Source of the DNA: Gemmatimonadota bacterium
GTDB lineage: Bacteria > Gemmatimonadota > Gemmatimonadetes > Gemmatimonadales > GWC2-71-9
Direction: 5' to 3'
DNA length: 9,548 bases
Assembly (NCBI GenBank): GCA_029862935.1
Contig: JAOTWK010000108.1
Location: 1 to 9,548 of the forward strand
Below the pieces are notes generated by a model. That model did no database searches. It was not told the DNA's origin and saw only the letters and a program-made list of their open reading frames with translations. This document shows positions 1 through 6,017 of this stretch, piece after piece. A program made the translations under genes and the position numbers. Every line of letters begins with the position of its first letter. The first letter of the stretch is position 1.

Positions 1-4
1 GTGG

Positions 5-25
5 TCAGCTGTCAGCTGTCAGCTG
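5..25. repeat. Heptamer tandem repeat, TCAGCTG x3
   Basis: Three perfect head-to-tail copies of TCAGCTG stand at 5-11, 12-18 and 19-25, and the array may begin before the window edge. Each unit contains the palindrome CAGCTG, so first and third copies can pair as a small hairpin. The array lies just past the 3' end of the minus-strand quinoprotein gene. Related TCAGCNN arrays recur at 4871-4891 and 5706-5747 on the same strand, which suggests a dispersed family of intergenic short tandem repeats. No function can be read from it. Confidence 0.85.
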
Positions 26-29
26 ATCG

Positions 30-51
30 TATCCCGTATCCCGTTATCCCG
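30..51. repeat. Second heptamer tandem repeat, TATCCCG x3
   Basis: TATCCCG occurs at 30-36, 37-43 and 45-51, with one extra T (44) before the third copy. It follows the TCAGCTG array after four bases. Two unrelated units sharing a 7-bp period side by side suggest slippage-type expansion rather than a protein-binding site. It ends ten bases before the stop codon of the minus-strand dehydrogenase gene. Confidence 0.75.
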
Positions 52-60
52 CTCACTATT

Positions 61-2076
61 CTATTGTAGCGCGAACACGAACGCCGTCGGTGACCCGGCG
101 TACTCGTCCACCCAGAACCCGGACGGCAGCCCAGACATGACGGCGATGTACTGCGTGCCGTCGATCTCGTACGTGACGATGCCACCACCCATCGGACCCC
201 CGGTGTGGAAGCGATAGAGCACGTCGCCCGTCTCGGCATCGAGTGCAAGAAAGTCGCCGTTCAGCTCGCCCGAGAGGACGAGGCCGCCGGCGGTCGTCGT
301 GACATTCGCCACCATCGGGCGATCGGAGCGATAGCGCCACCGAACCGCTCCGTCGGACGCATCCACCGCCGTGATCCATCCCCCCCAGCTGTCGCCGAAC
401 TCCCACTCACCGCCCAGGTAGTTCTCCCCCTCGACGTAGCGCACGGTATCGGCGAGGATGTACGTGCCGCACCAGTCAACGGCTGGCGTGTACAGCATGT
501 TCGTACCCGGATTGTACGCCGGTCCGCTCCACTCGACCCCGCCGAGGATTCCAGGGCAGGCATAGGTCCCGTCGGTCGTGACCGGGGCCTCTGTGTTCTC
601 GAGCGTCGTCACGGGTGTCTCGAACAACCGCTCGTGACTGTCTCGGTCGAGCACGCGCAGCACACCGTCCTTCCCGACGGTGGCGATCAGATCTCGCTCC
701 TCACCGTTCACTTCTGTTCGGTACAGAGGGCTGACCTGTGTGAGGTCCCAGTCGTGATCGTCGGCCGGGACGAGCTGGTCGTACCACACGAGCCGTCCAG
801 TGCGTACGTCCAACGCGATCATCGCGTTGGTGTAGAGGTTCACCCCACCACGAAGCGCAGCTGGGAAGTCGGGCGCGGGGTTTGTCGCTGGAACGTGCAG
901 CAGACCGCGGTCGGTGTCGAGCGAGAGCGGTGTCCAGACTGCTCCGCCGCCCACGGGGATCCCAGGCGGGTTGTCCCACGTTTCGGATCCGGGCTCTCCC
1001 GGCTCAGGGACGATGTTGAACCGCCAGACCGGCTGCCCATCCTGCAGGCGAAACGCACCAATCCATCCGCGCACGGCGTTCTCACTGCCGGCCGGTCCCA
1101 CAAGGATGAGGTCCTGATAGATCATCGGCGCCATCGTGTACGTTTCGCCAAGGTCGGCGTTCGCGGTGTGCCGCGCCCATAGCAGTTCGCCGGTCAGACG
1201 GTCCAGTGCGACCAGGTATCCGTCCGACGTCGCGCGCACCACGCGTCCGTCCTTGACCGCAACCCCACGGTTGTTGCCCCATACATCACGGTCTTGGACA
1301 TCCCATTCGTGCTTCCAGACGGGTTTGCAGGTCGTGGCATCGATCGCCACCGTGACGTGAAGCGTCGTCAGGTACATGACGCCGTCGTAGACGACGGGGC
1401 TGGTCTGGAAGTTCCGTAGCTCACCCAGCTGGTGCGCGCAGACAGGCCGGAGCGCGGCAACGTTGGTGCGGTCGATCTGGTCGAGCGACGAATAGCGGGT
1501 CCCCGCGTAGTTCTGTGTCTGATAGAGCCAGTTGCGTGTGTCCCCAGCGGCTGCGTTGAGCTCGGCTTGGGTCGGCCCCTCCCCCGTGGGGTCGAGGCCA
1601 CGGTCCCCCTCGATGAAGTCCGGAGGGAGAGCCGACTCGTTGCCTTCGCCCACCCCCGCGTGTTCGAGCGGAGTGTCGAGCAGCGCTGCATCACTGCCGA
1701 GCTCGCTCGTACCCGCTGAGAACCCGTTTTGTCGAAGGATGTAGGCCAACACGTCAGCATGCTGCCGGTCTGTGAGGGCGCGCGACCGTCCCGGCGGCAT
1801 CGTCGTGCGTAGGATGTAGAACAGATCATCTGCCGTCCTGTCTGGACGGGCCCACGCCTTGAGGAAGTTGTCCCCGACGAGTGGCGGACCGGACCTTCCC
1901 TGCAGGCCGGAGCCGTGACAAGTCACGCACTCCGCGCGGAACACGCTGAGCCCCCGCTCAGCCTGCTCGGGGGTGTACAACTCCTGCGCCTCACCGGACG
2001 CCGCGGTGAGCACCGCAGCGAGTAGGATCACTGCCGCCCATAGGGCAGCCACAGGCCAGCGTCTCCGCGTGTGCAT
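61..2076 (-). CDS. Exported PQQ-dependent quinohemoprotein dehydrogenase with N-terminal cytochrome c domain
   Basis: This 671-residue protein should oxidise an alcohol or sugar-like substrate with PQQ in the periplasm and pass electrons to its own heme c. Residues 1-32 form a Sec-type signal peptide (basic MHTRRR, then a hydrophobic Ala/Leu/Val stretch, then Ala-rich cleavage region). A class I cytochrome c domain follows: CVTCH heme site at 50-54 and probable distal Met93 in TTMPPG. From about 180 to the end lies an eight-bladed PQQ propeller, seen as repeated A-D-x-x-x-G-x-x-x-W docking motifs. Likely PQQ/Ca ligands are Glu332 (GSENAVRG), Asn399 (TNPAPD) and the active-site H441-D-W-D444. 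The adjacent cysteine pair of methanol dehydrogenases is absent; the matching region reads VWGNNRGVA. I chose the ATG at 2076 because GGAGAG lies 7 nt upstream and the signal peptide starts there; an in-frame ATG at 2184 would add 36 unlikely residues. It is transcribed divergently from its neighbours. The family is sure; the substrate is unknown. Confidence 0.94.
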   Translation of the reverse strand: MHTRRRWPVAALWAAVILLAAVLTAASGEAQELYTPEQAERGLSVFRAECVTCHGSGLQGRSGPPLVGDNFLKAWARPDRTADDLFYILRTTMPPGRSRALTDRQHADVLAYILRQNGFSAGTSELGSDAALLDTPLEHAGVGEGNESALPPDFIEGDRGLDPTGEGPTQAELNAAAGDTRNWLYQTQNYAGTRYSSLDQIDRTNVAALRPVCAHQLGELRNFQTSPVVYDGVMYLTTLHVTVAIDATTCKPVWKHEWDVQDRDVWGNNRGVAVKDGRVVRATSDGYLVALDRLTGELLWARHTANADLGETYTMAPMIYQDLILVGPAGSENAVRGWIGAFRLQDGQPVWRFNIVPEPGEPGSETWDNPPGIPVGGGAVWTPLSLDTDRGLLHVPATNPAPDFPAALRGGVNLYTNAMIALDVRTGRLVWYDQLVPADDHDWDLTQVSPLYRTEVNGEERDLIATVGKDGVLRVLDRDSHERLFETPVTTLENTEAPVTTDGTYACPGILGGVEWSGPAYNPGTNMLYTPAVDWCGTYILADTVRYVEGENYLGGEWEFGDSWGGWITAVDASDGAVRWRYRSDRPMVANVTTTAGGLVLSGELNGDFLALDAETGDVLYRFHTGGPMGGGIVTYEIDGTQYIAVMSGLPSGFWVDEYAGSPTAFVFALQ

Positions 2077-2083
2077 GTGCAGT

Positions 2084-2089
2084 CTCTCC
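2084..2089 (-). promoter_or_regulatory. Ribosome binding site deciding the start of the quinoprotein gene
   Basis: Read on the minus strand, GGAGAG sits 7 nt before the ATG at 2076-2074. This spacing supports the start that begins with the signal peptide rather than the longer frame opening at 2184. Confidence 0.7.
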
Positions 2090-2287
2090 GGTTCGACAGG
2101 GAATACGGGGTTCGCATGCTTACCGCGCTTAGCGTGTACCGCAGCGCAAGAGCGGAGTTCTAGGAAATGCAGTCGACCGTCCAAACCTCAAATGAGGGCC
2201 GCGCCGTCCTGCGGTCTTCCGCTCGCCCATCTCGGAGCCGCTGGTCGCAGTGCGCGAGATTCTTCAGCAAAGCCGGACGGTGTCATG

Positions 2288-2315
2288 TTGCGGAATAGCC
2301 GACAAAAGGTATAGG
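2288..2315 (+). promoter_or_regulatory. Weak candidate sigma-70 promoter for the 2376 gene
   Basis: TTGCGG (2288-2293) and TATAGG (2310-2315) are separated by 16 nt and lie about 60 nt before the ATG at 2376. They match the -35 consensus at three of six bases and the -10 consensus at four of six. The stretch around it is A-rich compared with the surroundings. Such a match can arise by chance. Confidence 0.22.
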
Positions 2316-2375
2316 TTTTCCACGCTCTCGGCTAGGGAAACACCAACCCGTGTATCAGTGAACCTCATCAAGTAA

Positions 2376-2966
2376 ATGATCATGATCTATCGCATCGTTG
2401 CCTCCACCGCGGTCGCCCTCGCCGCGACCTCACTCACGGGACTCACCGCCTGTGCGCAGGACGTGCCCGTCGCGCAGCAGCTTACCCAAGCCGTGACTCC
2501 CCTTCCCGAGCCGCTCCAAGCCGGTGCTGCGGTAATGGGCTATCGCGGCGGCAAGCTCGTGTCGCTGCGCGAGGGCACGAATGCCATGATCTGCCTCGCC
2601 GATGACCCAACCCGTGCTGGGTTCCACGCCGCATGCTATCACCAAGACCTCGAGCCATTCATGGCGCGCGGTCGCGCGCTGCGCGAAGTTGGACATGAGC
2701 GCCCGGCCGTCGACTCGGCAAGAGCCGCCGAGATCGAGGCCGGCACCCTCGCCATGCCGGACGGACCGCGAGCGCTGTATTCGCTCTCGTCCGATGATGA
2801 GTTCAACCTCACGACCGGAAGTGCGCCAAACACCTCTGGCTTGCACGTGATCTACATGCCGTACGCCACCGAGGCTTTGACCGGCATCTCCACCGCTCCG
2901 GCACGCGACCGGCCATGGCTCATGTTCCCGGGCAAACCGTGGGCACACGTCATGATCAATAGATAG
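2376..2966 (+). CDS. Unrecognised exported protein, probable lipoprotein, 196 aa
   Basis: I do not recognise the family. The N-terminus is a signal peptide (MIMIYRIV, then an Ala/Thr/Leu-rich hydrophobic core) ending in L23-T-A-C26, which fits a lipobox, so the mature protein may be anchored through Cys26; a type I cleavage near Ala27 is the alternative. The mature part, about 170 residues, has no membrane segment. It contains a Cys/His cluster, C73 followed by H84-x2-C87-x-H89, that could bind metal or form a disulfide. The C-terminal part has two PW pairs, at 180-181 and 188-189, the second in the segment PGKPWAH. Start choice is uncertain: ATG 2376 and ATG 2382 (residue 3) are both possible and neither has a clear Shine-Dalgarno. 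A terminator-like hairpin follows, so it is probably transcribed mostly alone. Base composition resembles its neighbours. Confidence 0.8.
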   Translation: MIMIYRIVASTAVALAATSLTGLTACAQDVPVAQQLTQAVTPLPEPLQAGAAVMGYRGGKLVSLREGTNAMICLADDPTRAGFHAACYHQDLEPFMARGRALREVGHERPAVDSARAAEIEAGTLAMPDGPRALYSLSSDDEFNLTTGSAPNTSGLHVIYMPYATEALTGISTAPARDRPWLMFPGKPWAHVMINR

Positions 2967-2967
2967 G

Positions 2968-2977
2968 CGGAGCGCCC
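2968..2977 (+). repeat. Upstream arm of a three-part inverted repeat
   Basis: CGGAGCGCCC begins two bases after the stop codon of the 2376-2966 gene. It is identical to the right arm of the hairpin at 3004-3028 and so can also pair with that hairpin's left arm over 10 bp, with a 26-nt loop. The similarity to the right arm runs on: both are followed by T and then a CTCGT. Confidence 0.75.
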
Positions 2978-3003
2978 TCTCGTCAGACTGGCGTACGTTG
3001 AAT

Positions 3004-3030
3004 GGGCGCTCCGAACATCGGAGCGCCCTT
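3004..3030 (+). terminator. Terminator-like hairpin after the lipoprotein-like gene
   Basis: A perfect 10-bp GC-rich stem (GGGCGCTCCG at 3004-3013, CGGAGCGCCC at 3019-3028) encloses a 5-nt loop AACAT. It is followed by a pyrimidine-rich stretch (TTCCTCGTTTC) rather than a pure T run, so termination may be partial. It lies 37 bp after the stop at 2966 and 75 bp before the esterase start. Confidence 0.65.
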
Positions 3031-3102
3031 CCTCGTTTCACGTTGCCCCCGCTTACTCCCGCTTGCAACTTGAGAGCACGTACTTCGCCTCACGGTGCCA
3101 CC

Positions 3103-4857
3103 ATGTCTCGTCGCTACCTGACCGCTCTCGCTATCGCTCTGCCGTTCGCAGCAATAGCCACGACGCTCCCGACAACTCCACTCGCACAGCGTGCCGGAGC
3201 CGGGATCCGCTTTGCCGTCTCGTTTCCGGCTGCGCGGTCGGCAGTGCCGCTCGACGGCCGCATGCTCCTCATGATCTCGTCTGATAGGAGTACTGAACCG
3301 CGGTTTCAGATTTCGGACGGCGCAAACACGCAACTCATCTTTGGCATCGACGTGGAAGGATTGGCTCCCGGCGCCGCGGCCATCGTCGACGCGAGCGTAT
3401 TCGGTTATCCGCTACGAAGCTTGGGGGACATCCCCCCCGGCACCTATACGGTCCAGGCGCTGCTCAATCGCTACGAGACGTTCTACCGTGCCGACGGGCA
3501 CGTGGTGAAGCTCCCGCCCGACAAGGGTGAGGGACAGCAGTGGAACCGGAAGCCCGGAAATCTCTTCAGCACACCCCAAGAGGTCATGATCGACCCGGCG
3601 GCCGACAGGACGATCAGCATAGTCTTGGACCAAGAGATCCCGCCGATCCCCAACCCGCCTGAGACCAAGTACATCAAGCACGAGCGGATTCAGAGCACCA
3701 GACTCTCGGAGTTCTGGGGAACCCCCATGTATCTTGGCGCGCACGTGCTCTTGCCCGAAGGGTTCGACGAGCATCCGAACGCTCGGTATCCGCTCGTCAT
3801 TATGCACGGGCACTTCCCCTACACGTTCGGCGGGTTCCGCGAGGAGCCACCCGATCCCGACTTGGAGCCCACGTACAGTGCGCGCTTCAACTGGGAGGGG
3901 TACAACCGCACGCAGCAGGAGTACGCGCATCGGTTCTACCAGGATTGGACCGGGCCCGCTTTCCCGCGGGTGATTCTGGTCACGATTCAGCACCCGACGC
4001 CGTACTACGATGACTCGTACGCCGTCAACTCTCAGAACAACGGTCCGTACGGCGACGCCATCATGTACGAGCTCATTCCGTACCTCGAGGAGAAATACCG
4101 TGGAATTAGCGAGGGATGGGCGCGTTTCACGTACGGTGGCTCGACAGGCGGCTGGGAAGCCATGGCCGTGCAGGTGTTCTATCCTGACGAGTTCAACGGC
4201 GCCTGGGTCGCCTGCCCCGATCCGATAGATTTTCGCGCGTACACCACCGTCAACATCTACGAGGACAAGAACGCCTACTACGTAGACGGCAAATGGAAAC
4301 GGACCCCGCGGGCTGGCCGCCGTGACTGGCTAGGCCACCTGGGGGCCACCCTTGAGGAGATGAACCACCGAGAGCTGGTCCTAGGCTCCAACAGTCGCTC
4401 CGGGGATCAGTGGGACATCTGGCAGGCAGTGTACTCACCCGTTGGTCAGGACGGCTATCCGAAACCGATTTGGGACAAGCTCACAGGCACAATCGATCAC
4501 GAAGTCGCTGCTCACTGGAGAGCGAACTACGATCTGTCGTACATCCTCAAACGCGACTGGAAGACCCTGGGACCCAAGCTTCAGGGCAAGTTGTTCATTT
4601 ACGTGGGCGACATGGACAACTACTACCTCAACAACGCCGTGTACCTGACAGAGGAATTCCTCGAGAGCACCACGGACCCGTACTATGCAGGCGAAGTCGA
4701 CTACGGTGATCGCGCCGAGCACTGTTGGAACGGTGACCACACCCAGCCCAACGCCATTTCGCGGCTCAGGTACCACCAGATGTTCATCCCACGGATCATG
4801 GACCAGATCCGCAAGAACGCCCCGGCGGATGCAGACACGGTGAGCTGGAGGTATTGA
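3103..4857 (+). CDS. Exported alpha/beta-hydrolase-fold esterase (putative esterase, Esterase D-like)
   Basis: This 584-residue protein is a serine ester hydrolase predicted to act outside the cytoplasm. Residues 1-29 are a signal peptide (MSRRYLTALAIALPFAAIA core); its SRRYL start is only faintly Tat-like. Residues about 33-180 look like an all-beta accessory domain, and the catalytic alpha/beta-hydrolase domain fills roughly 190-560. The nucleophile elbow is GGSTGG with Ser347; the oxyanion-side strand ends in HGHFPY (235-240); the family signature NNGPYGDAI followed by ELIPYLEEKYR spans about 312-333. Likely acid residues are Asp503 or Asp505 (GDMDNYYLNN) and the likely base is His540 (AEHCWNGD). 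The triad is therefore complete. I start at ATG 3103 because the signal peptide begins there; the longer frame from 2998 would run through the hairpin at 3004-3028. No good ribosome binding site is visible. Substrate is not readable; relatives include feruloyl and carbohydrate esterases. Confidence 0.88.
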   Translation: MSRRYLTALAIALPFAAIATTLPTTPLAQRAGAGIRFAVSFPAARSAVPLDGRMLLMISSDRSTEPRFQISDGANTQLIFGIDVEGLAPGAAAIVDASVFGYPLRSLGDIPPGTYTVQALLNRYETFYRADGHVVKLPPDKGEGQQWNRKPGNLFSTPQEVMIDPAADRTISIVLDQEIPPIPNPPETKYIKHERIQSTRLSEFWGTPMYLGAHVLLPEGFDEHPNARYPLVIMHGHFPYTFGGFREEPPDPDLEPTYSARFNWEGYNRTQQEYAHRFYQDWTGPAFPRVILVTIQHPTPYYDDSYAVNSQNNGPYGDAIMYELIPYLEEKYRGISEGWARFTYGGSTGGWEAMAVQVFYPDEFNGAWVACPDPIDFRAYTTVNIYEDKNAYYVDGKWKRTPRAGRRDWLGHLGATLEEMNHRELVLGSNSRSGDQWDIWQAVYSPVGQDGYPKPIWDKLTGTIDHEVAAHWRANYDLSYILKRDWKTLGPKLQGKLFIYVGDMDNYYLNNAVYLTEEFLESTTDPYYAGEVDYGDRAEHCWNGDHTQPNAISRLRYHQMFIPRIMDQIRKNAPADADTVSWRY

Positions 4858-4870
4858 GAGCCGTAAGCCG

Positions 4871-4891
4871 TCAGCTATCAGCCGTCAGCAA
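4871..4891. repeat. Heptamer array, TCAGCNN x3
   Basis: TCAGCTA (4871-4877), TCAGCCG (4878-4884) and TCAGCAA (4885-4891) stand in tandem, preceded by the degenerate unit TAAGCCG (4864-4870). The array fills most of the 56-bp gap between the esterase stop and the phosphatase start. It is the same repeat family and strand as at 5-25 and 5706-5747. Confidence 0.8.
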
Positions 4892-4913
4892 ATGAGCGCG
4901 ACTATGGAGATCT

Positions 4914-5690
4914 ATGCCCGAATCCCTTCGCCCCTACCTCGATTTTGCCACCGAGACTGCCATCCAAGCCGGCAACCTGACGCTGGAGTACTTCCAGCGA
5001 GACATCACCGCCGAGTACAAGGCGGATAACTCACCGGTGACCGAGGCTGACCGCGGTGGGGAACGATTGATTCGCGCTGCGATCGAGCAGAAGTACCCGA
5101 GTCACGCCATCGTAGGTGAGGAGTACGGTGAGGAAACTTCGGAGGGCGCCACGCATCGATGGTTCATTGATCCCATCGACGGCACTCGTGCGTTCATCCG
5201 CGGCGTACCGCTCTACGCTGTGCTGTTGGGGCTCGAGATCGAGGGCACCTGCCAGGTCGGCGTCGCCTACTTCCCGGCGCTCGACGAGATGCTCGCCGCG
5301 GCAACCGGCGAGGGGTGTCACTGGAACGGGAAGCCTGCCCGGGTCTCTGAGACACCCTCGCTCAAGCAGGGGATTGTGACCCACGGCAACGTGGCAGCGT
5401 TCAAACCCTCCGATCGTCACGACGCGTTTGTTCGGCTCCAGCGCGCGGCCGGGTTCTGTGCTGGGTGGGCTGACGCGTATGCGTATCTCCTGGTTGCGAC
5501 TGGTCGCGCCGAGGTCGGGCTCGATCCCGTTATGAGCCCGTGGGACTGCGCCCCGTTTCCACCGATTCTCCGCGAAGCCGGTGGCTACTTCGGCGACTGG
5601 CAGGGGAACGAGACGATCTACGGGAAGGAGGCGCTGGCGACGACACAGGCGCTGCTGCCGGAGGTGCTGGGACTGATTTCAGACGATTGA
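4914..5690 (+). CDS. hisN: Inositol-monophosphatase-family phosphatase, HisN-type histidinol-phosphatase
   Basis: This 258-residue cytoplasmic enzyme is a Mg-dependent phosphomonoesterase. The sequence shows the whole family signature: SPVTEADR (40-47), GEEYG with Glu69/Glu70 (68-72), the metal-binding D86-P-I-D89-G-T (86-91) and the C-terminal W210-D211 with following CAP. Length is normal and there is no signal peptide. The closest pattern is the HisN subfamily, which dephosphorylates L-histidinol phosphate in histidine synthesis: note the WADAYAYLLVATGRAE stretch followed by PWDCAP. Myo-inositol-1-phosphatase or a CysQ-like nucleotidase are alternatives I consider less likely; no his gene is next to it to confirm the role. 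ATG 4914 is supported by GGAGA at 4906-4910, though the 3-nt spacer is short. Heptamer arrays flank it on both sides, and it lies downstream of the esterase with a 56-bp gap, so co-transcription is possible. Confidence 0.88.
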   Translation: MPESLRPYLDFATETAIQAGNLTLEYFQRDITAEYKADNSPVTEADRGGERLIRAAIEQKYPSHAIVGEEYGEETSEGATHRWFIDPIDGTRAFIRGVPLYAVLLGLEIEGTCQVGVAYFPALDEMLAAATGEGCHWNGKPARVSETPSLKQGIVTHGNVAAFKPSDRHDAFVRLQRAAGFCAGWADAYAYLLVATGRAEVGLDPVMSPWDCAPFPPILREAGGYFGDWQGNETIYGKEALATTQALLPEVLGLISDD

Positions 5691-5705
5691 GACGACAAGC
5701 AGCTA

Positions 5706-5747
5706 TCAGCTGTCAGCCGTCAGCCATCGGCCATCGGCCATCAGCTG
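5706..5747. repeat. Heptamer array, TC(A/G)GCNN x6
   Basis: Six tandem units run 5706-5712, 5713-5719, 5720-5726, 5727-5733, 5734-5740 and 5741-5747: two TCAGCTG, one TCAGCCG, one TCAGCCA and two TCGGCCA. A degenerate unit (GCAGCTA, 5699-5705) precedes them. The array starts 15 bases after the phosphatase stop. Units such as CAGCT-ATC-AGCTG and GGCC-ATC-GGCC give small local hairpins, so it could influence the mRNA 3' end, but it has no T tract and I do not call it a terminator. Confidence 0.85.
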
Positions 5748-5819
5748 CCGCGCTTCGGGCGGTTAGGCGAACTGCGGATGCAAGTTCATGCCGCCCTGCC
5801 GCTTCCGCCTCCGCAGTGC

Positions 5820-5884
5820 TGCCCCCTCTGCCCCTTCTGCCCCTCGCCCATTTCCCTCTTTCATCCCCCCTTCATCTCCACTTC
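5820..5884 (+). promoter_or_regulatory. C-rich, G-poor pyrimidine tract, possible Rho loading site
   Basis: Over 65 bases only eight are purines. It begins with a 9-bp tandem repeat (TGCCCCCTC 5820-5828, TGCCCCTTC 5829-5837, TGCCCCTCG 5838-5846). It ends with TTCAT at 5860, 5871 and 5882, spaced exactly 11 bp apart. A C-rich, G-poor, unstructured transcript downstream of a stop codon is what Rho prefers, so the tract may end transcription from the phosphatase gene before the operon at 6018. This role is inference from composition. Confidence 0.35.
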
Positions 5885-6006
5885 ATGACCGAGGAGCGAG
5901 TAAGGACATAACGGCCGTGCGGCATCGCCCGCGGGGCCCTGCCTGGTGCGCCTAAACACGCTCGTCCCCTCCAGTGTCCAGCGTGCCACCGCACTGTCCG
6001 CAATTC

Positions 6007-6011
6007 GGAGG
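6007..6011 (+). promoter_or_regulatory. Ribosome binding site of the Fe-S subunit gene
   Basis: GGAGG lies 6 nt before ATG 6018. It fixes the start just before the Tat signal peptide, against an in-frame ATG at 5946 without such a site. Confidence 0.8.
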
Positions 6012-6017
6012 CCTCCT

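Larger units (their letters stand above)
2077..2375. other. Divergent intergenic region between quinoprotein and lipoprotein-like gene
   Basis: This 299-bp gap must hold the promoters for both divergent genes. I see no RNA gene in it. A 5-bp inverted repeat (CCTCA, two bases, TGAGG) lies at 2186-2197 and a weak sigma-70-like pair faces the plus-strand gene at 2288-2315. No coding frame here looks real: those that cross it have no ribosome binding site and no recognisable protein character. Confidence 0.5.
5748..6017. other. Gene-free region upstream of the molybdoenzyme operon
   Basis: No convincing gene lies here. The left half is GC-rich with a weak hairpin near 5748-5762; the middle is the pyrimidine tract at 5820-5884; the right part leads into the operon's ribosome binding site. 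An 8-codon open frame at 5885-5911 lacks a ribosome binding site. I could not identify a sigma-70 promoter, though the operon needs one in or near this stretch. Confidence 0.55.

Noticed and set aside
205..1182. Long plus-strand open frame (325 codons) opposite the quinoprotein gene
   Set aside because: It is antisense to clear PQQ propeller motifs, has no recognisable protein features, and is the kind of frame high-GC coding DNA produces on its reverse strand.
2077..2184. N-terminal extension of the quinoprotein from ATG 2184
   Set aside because: The extra 36 residues would precede a normal signal peptide, and the GGAGAG site supports the ATG at 2076.
2186..2197. Short inverted repeat CCTCA-AA-TGAGG as an operator
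   Set aside because: Five-base arms are too short to separate from chance, and no regulator gene is nearby.
2998..3102. Earlier esterase start at ATG 2998
   Set aside because: This would translate through the perfect hairpin at 3004-3028 and put 35 residues before a signal peptide.
5..5747. CRISPR array suggested by the repeated TCAGC units
   Set aside because: Units are 7 bp with no spacers between them and no cas genes; these are plain tandem repeats.
5885..5911. Eight-codon leader peptide (MTEERVRT) before the molybdoenzyme operon
   Set aside because: No ribosome binding site in the pyrimidine tract ahead of it, no regulatory codon run, and no attenuator hairpin linked to it.
5540..5911. 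123-codon plus-strand frame running from the phosphatase gene into the gap
   Set aside because: It is out of frame with the phosphatase gene, and its second half is translated repeat and pyrimidine tract (low-complexity Ser/Ala/Pro/Leu).
5946..6017. Longer start for the Fe-S subunit at ATG 5946
   Set aside because: GGAGG lies 6 nt before ATG 6018, and the Tat signal is then at a normal distance from the N-terminus.
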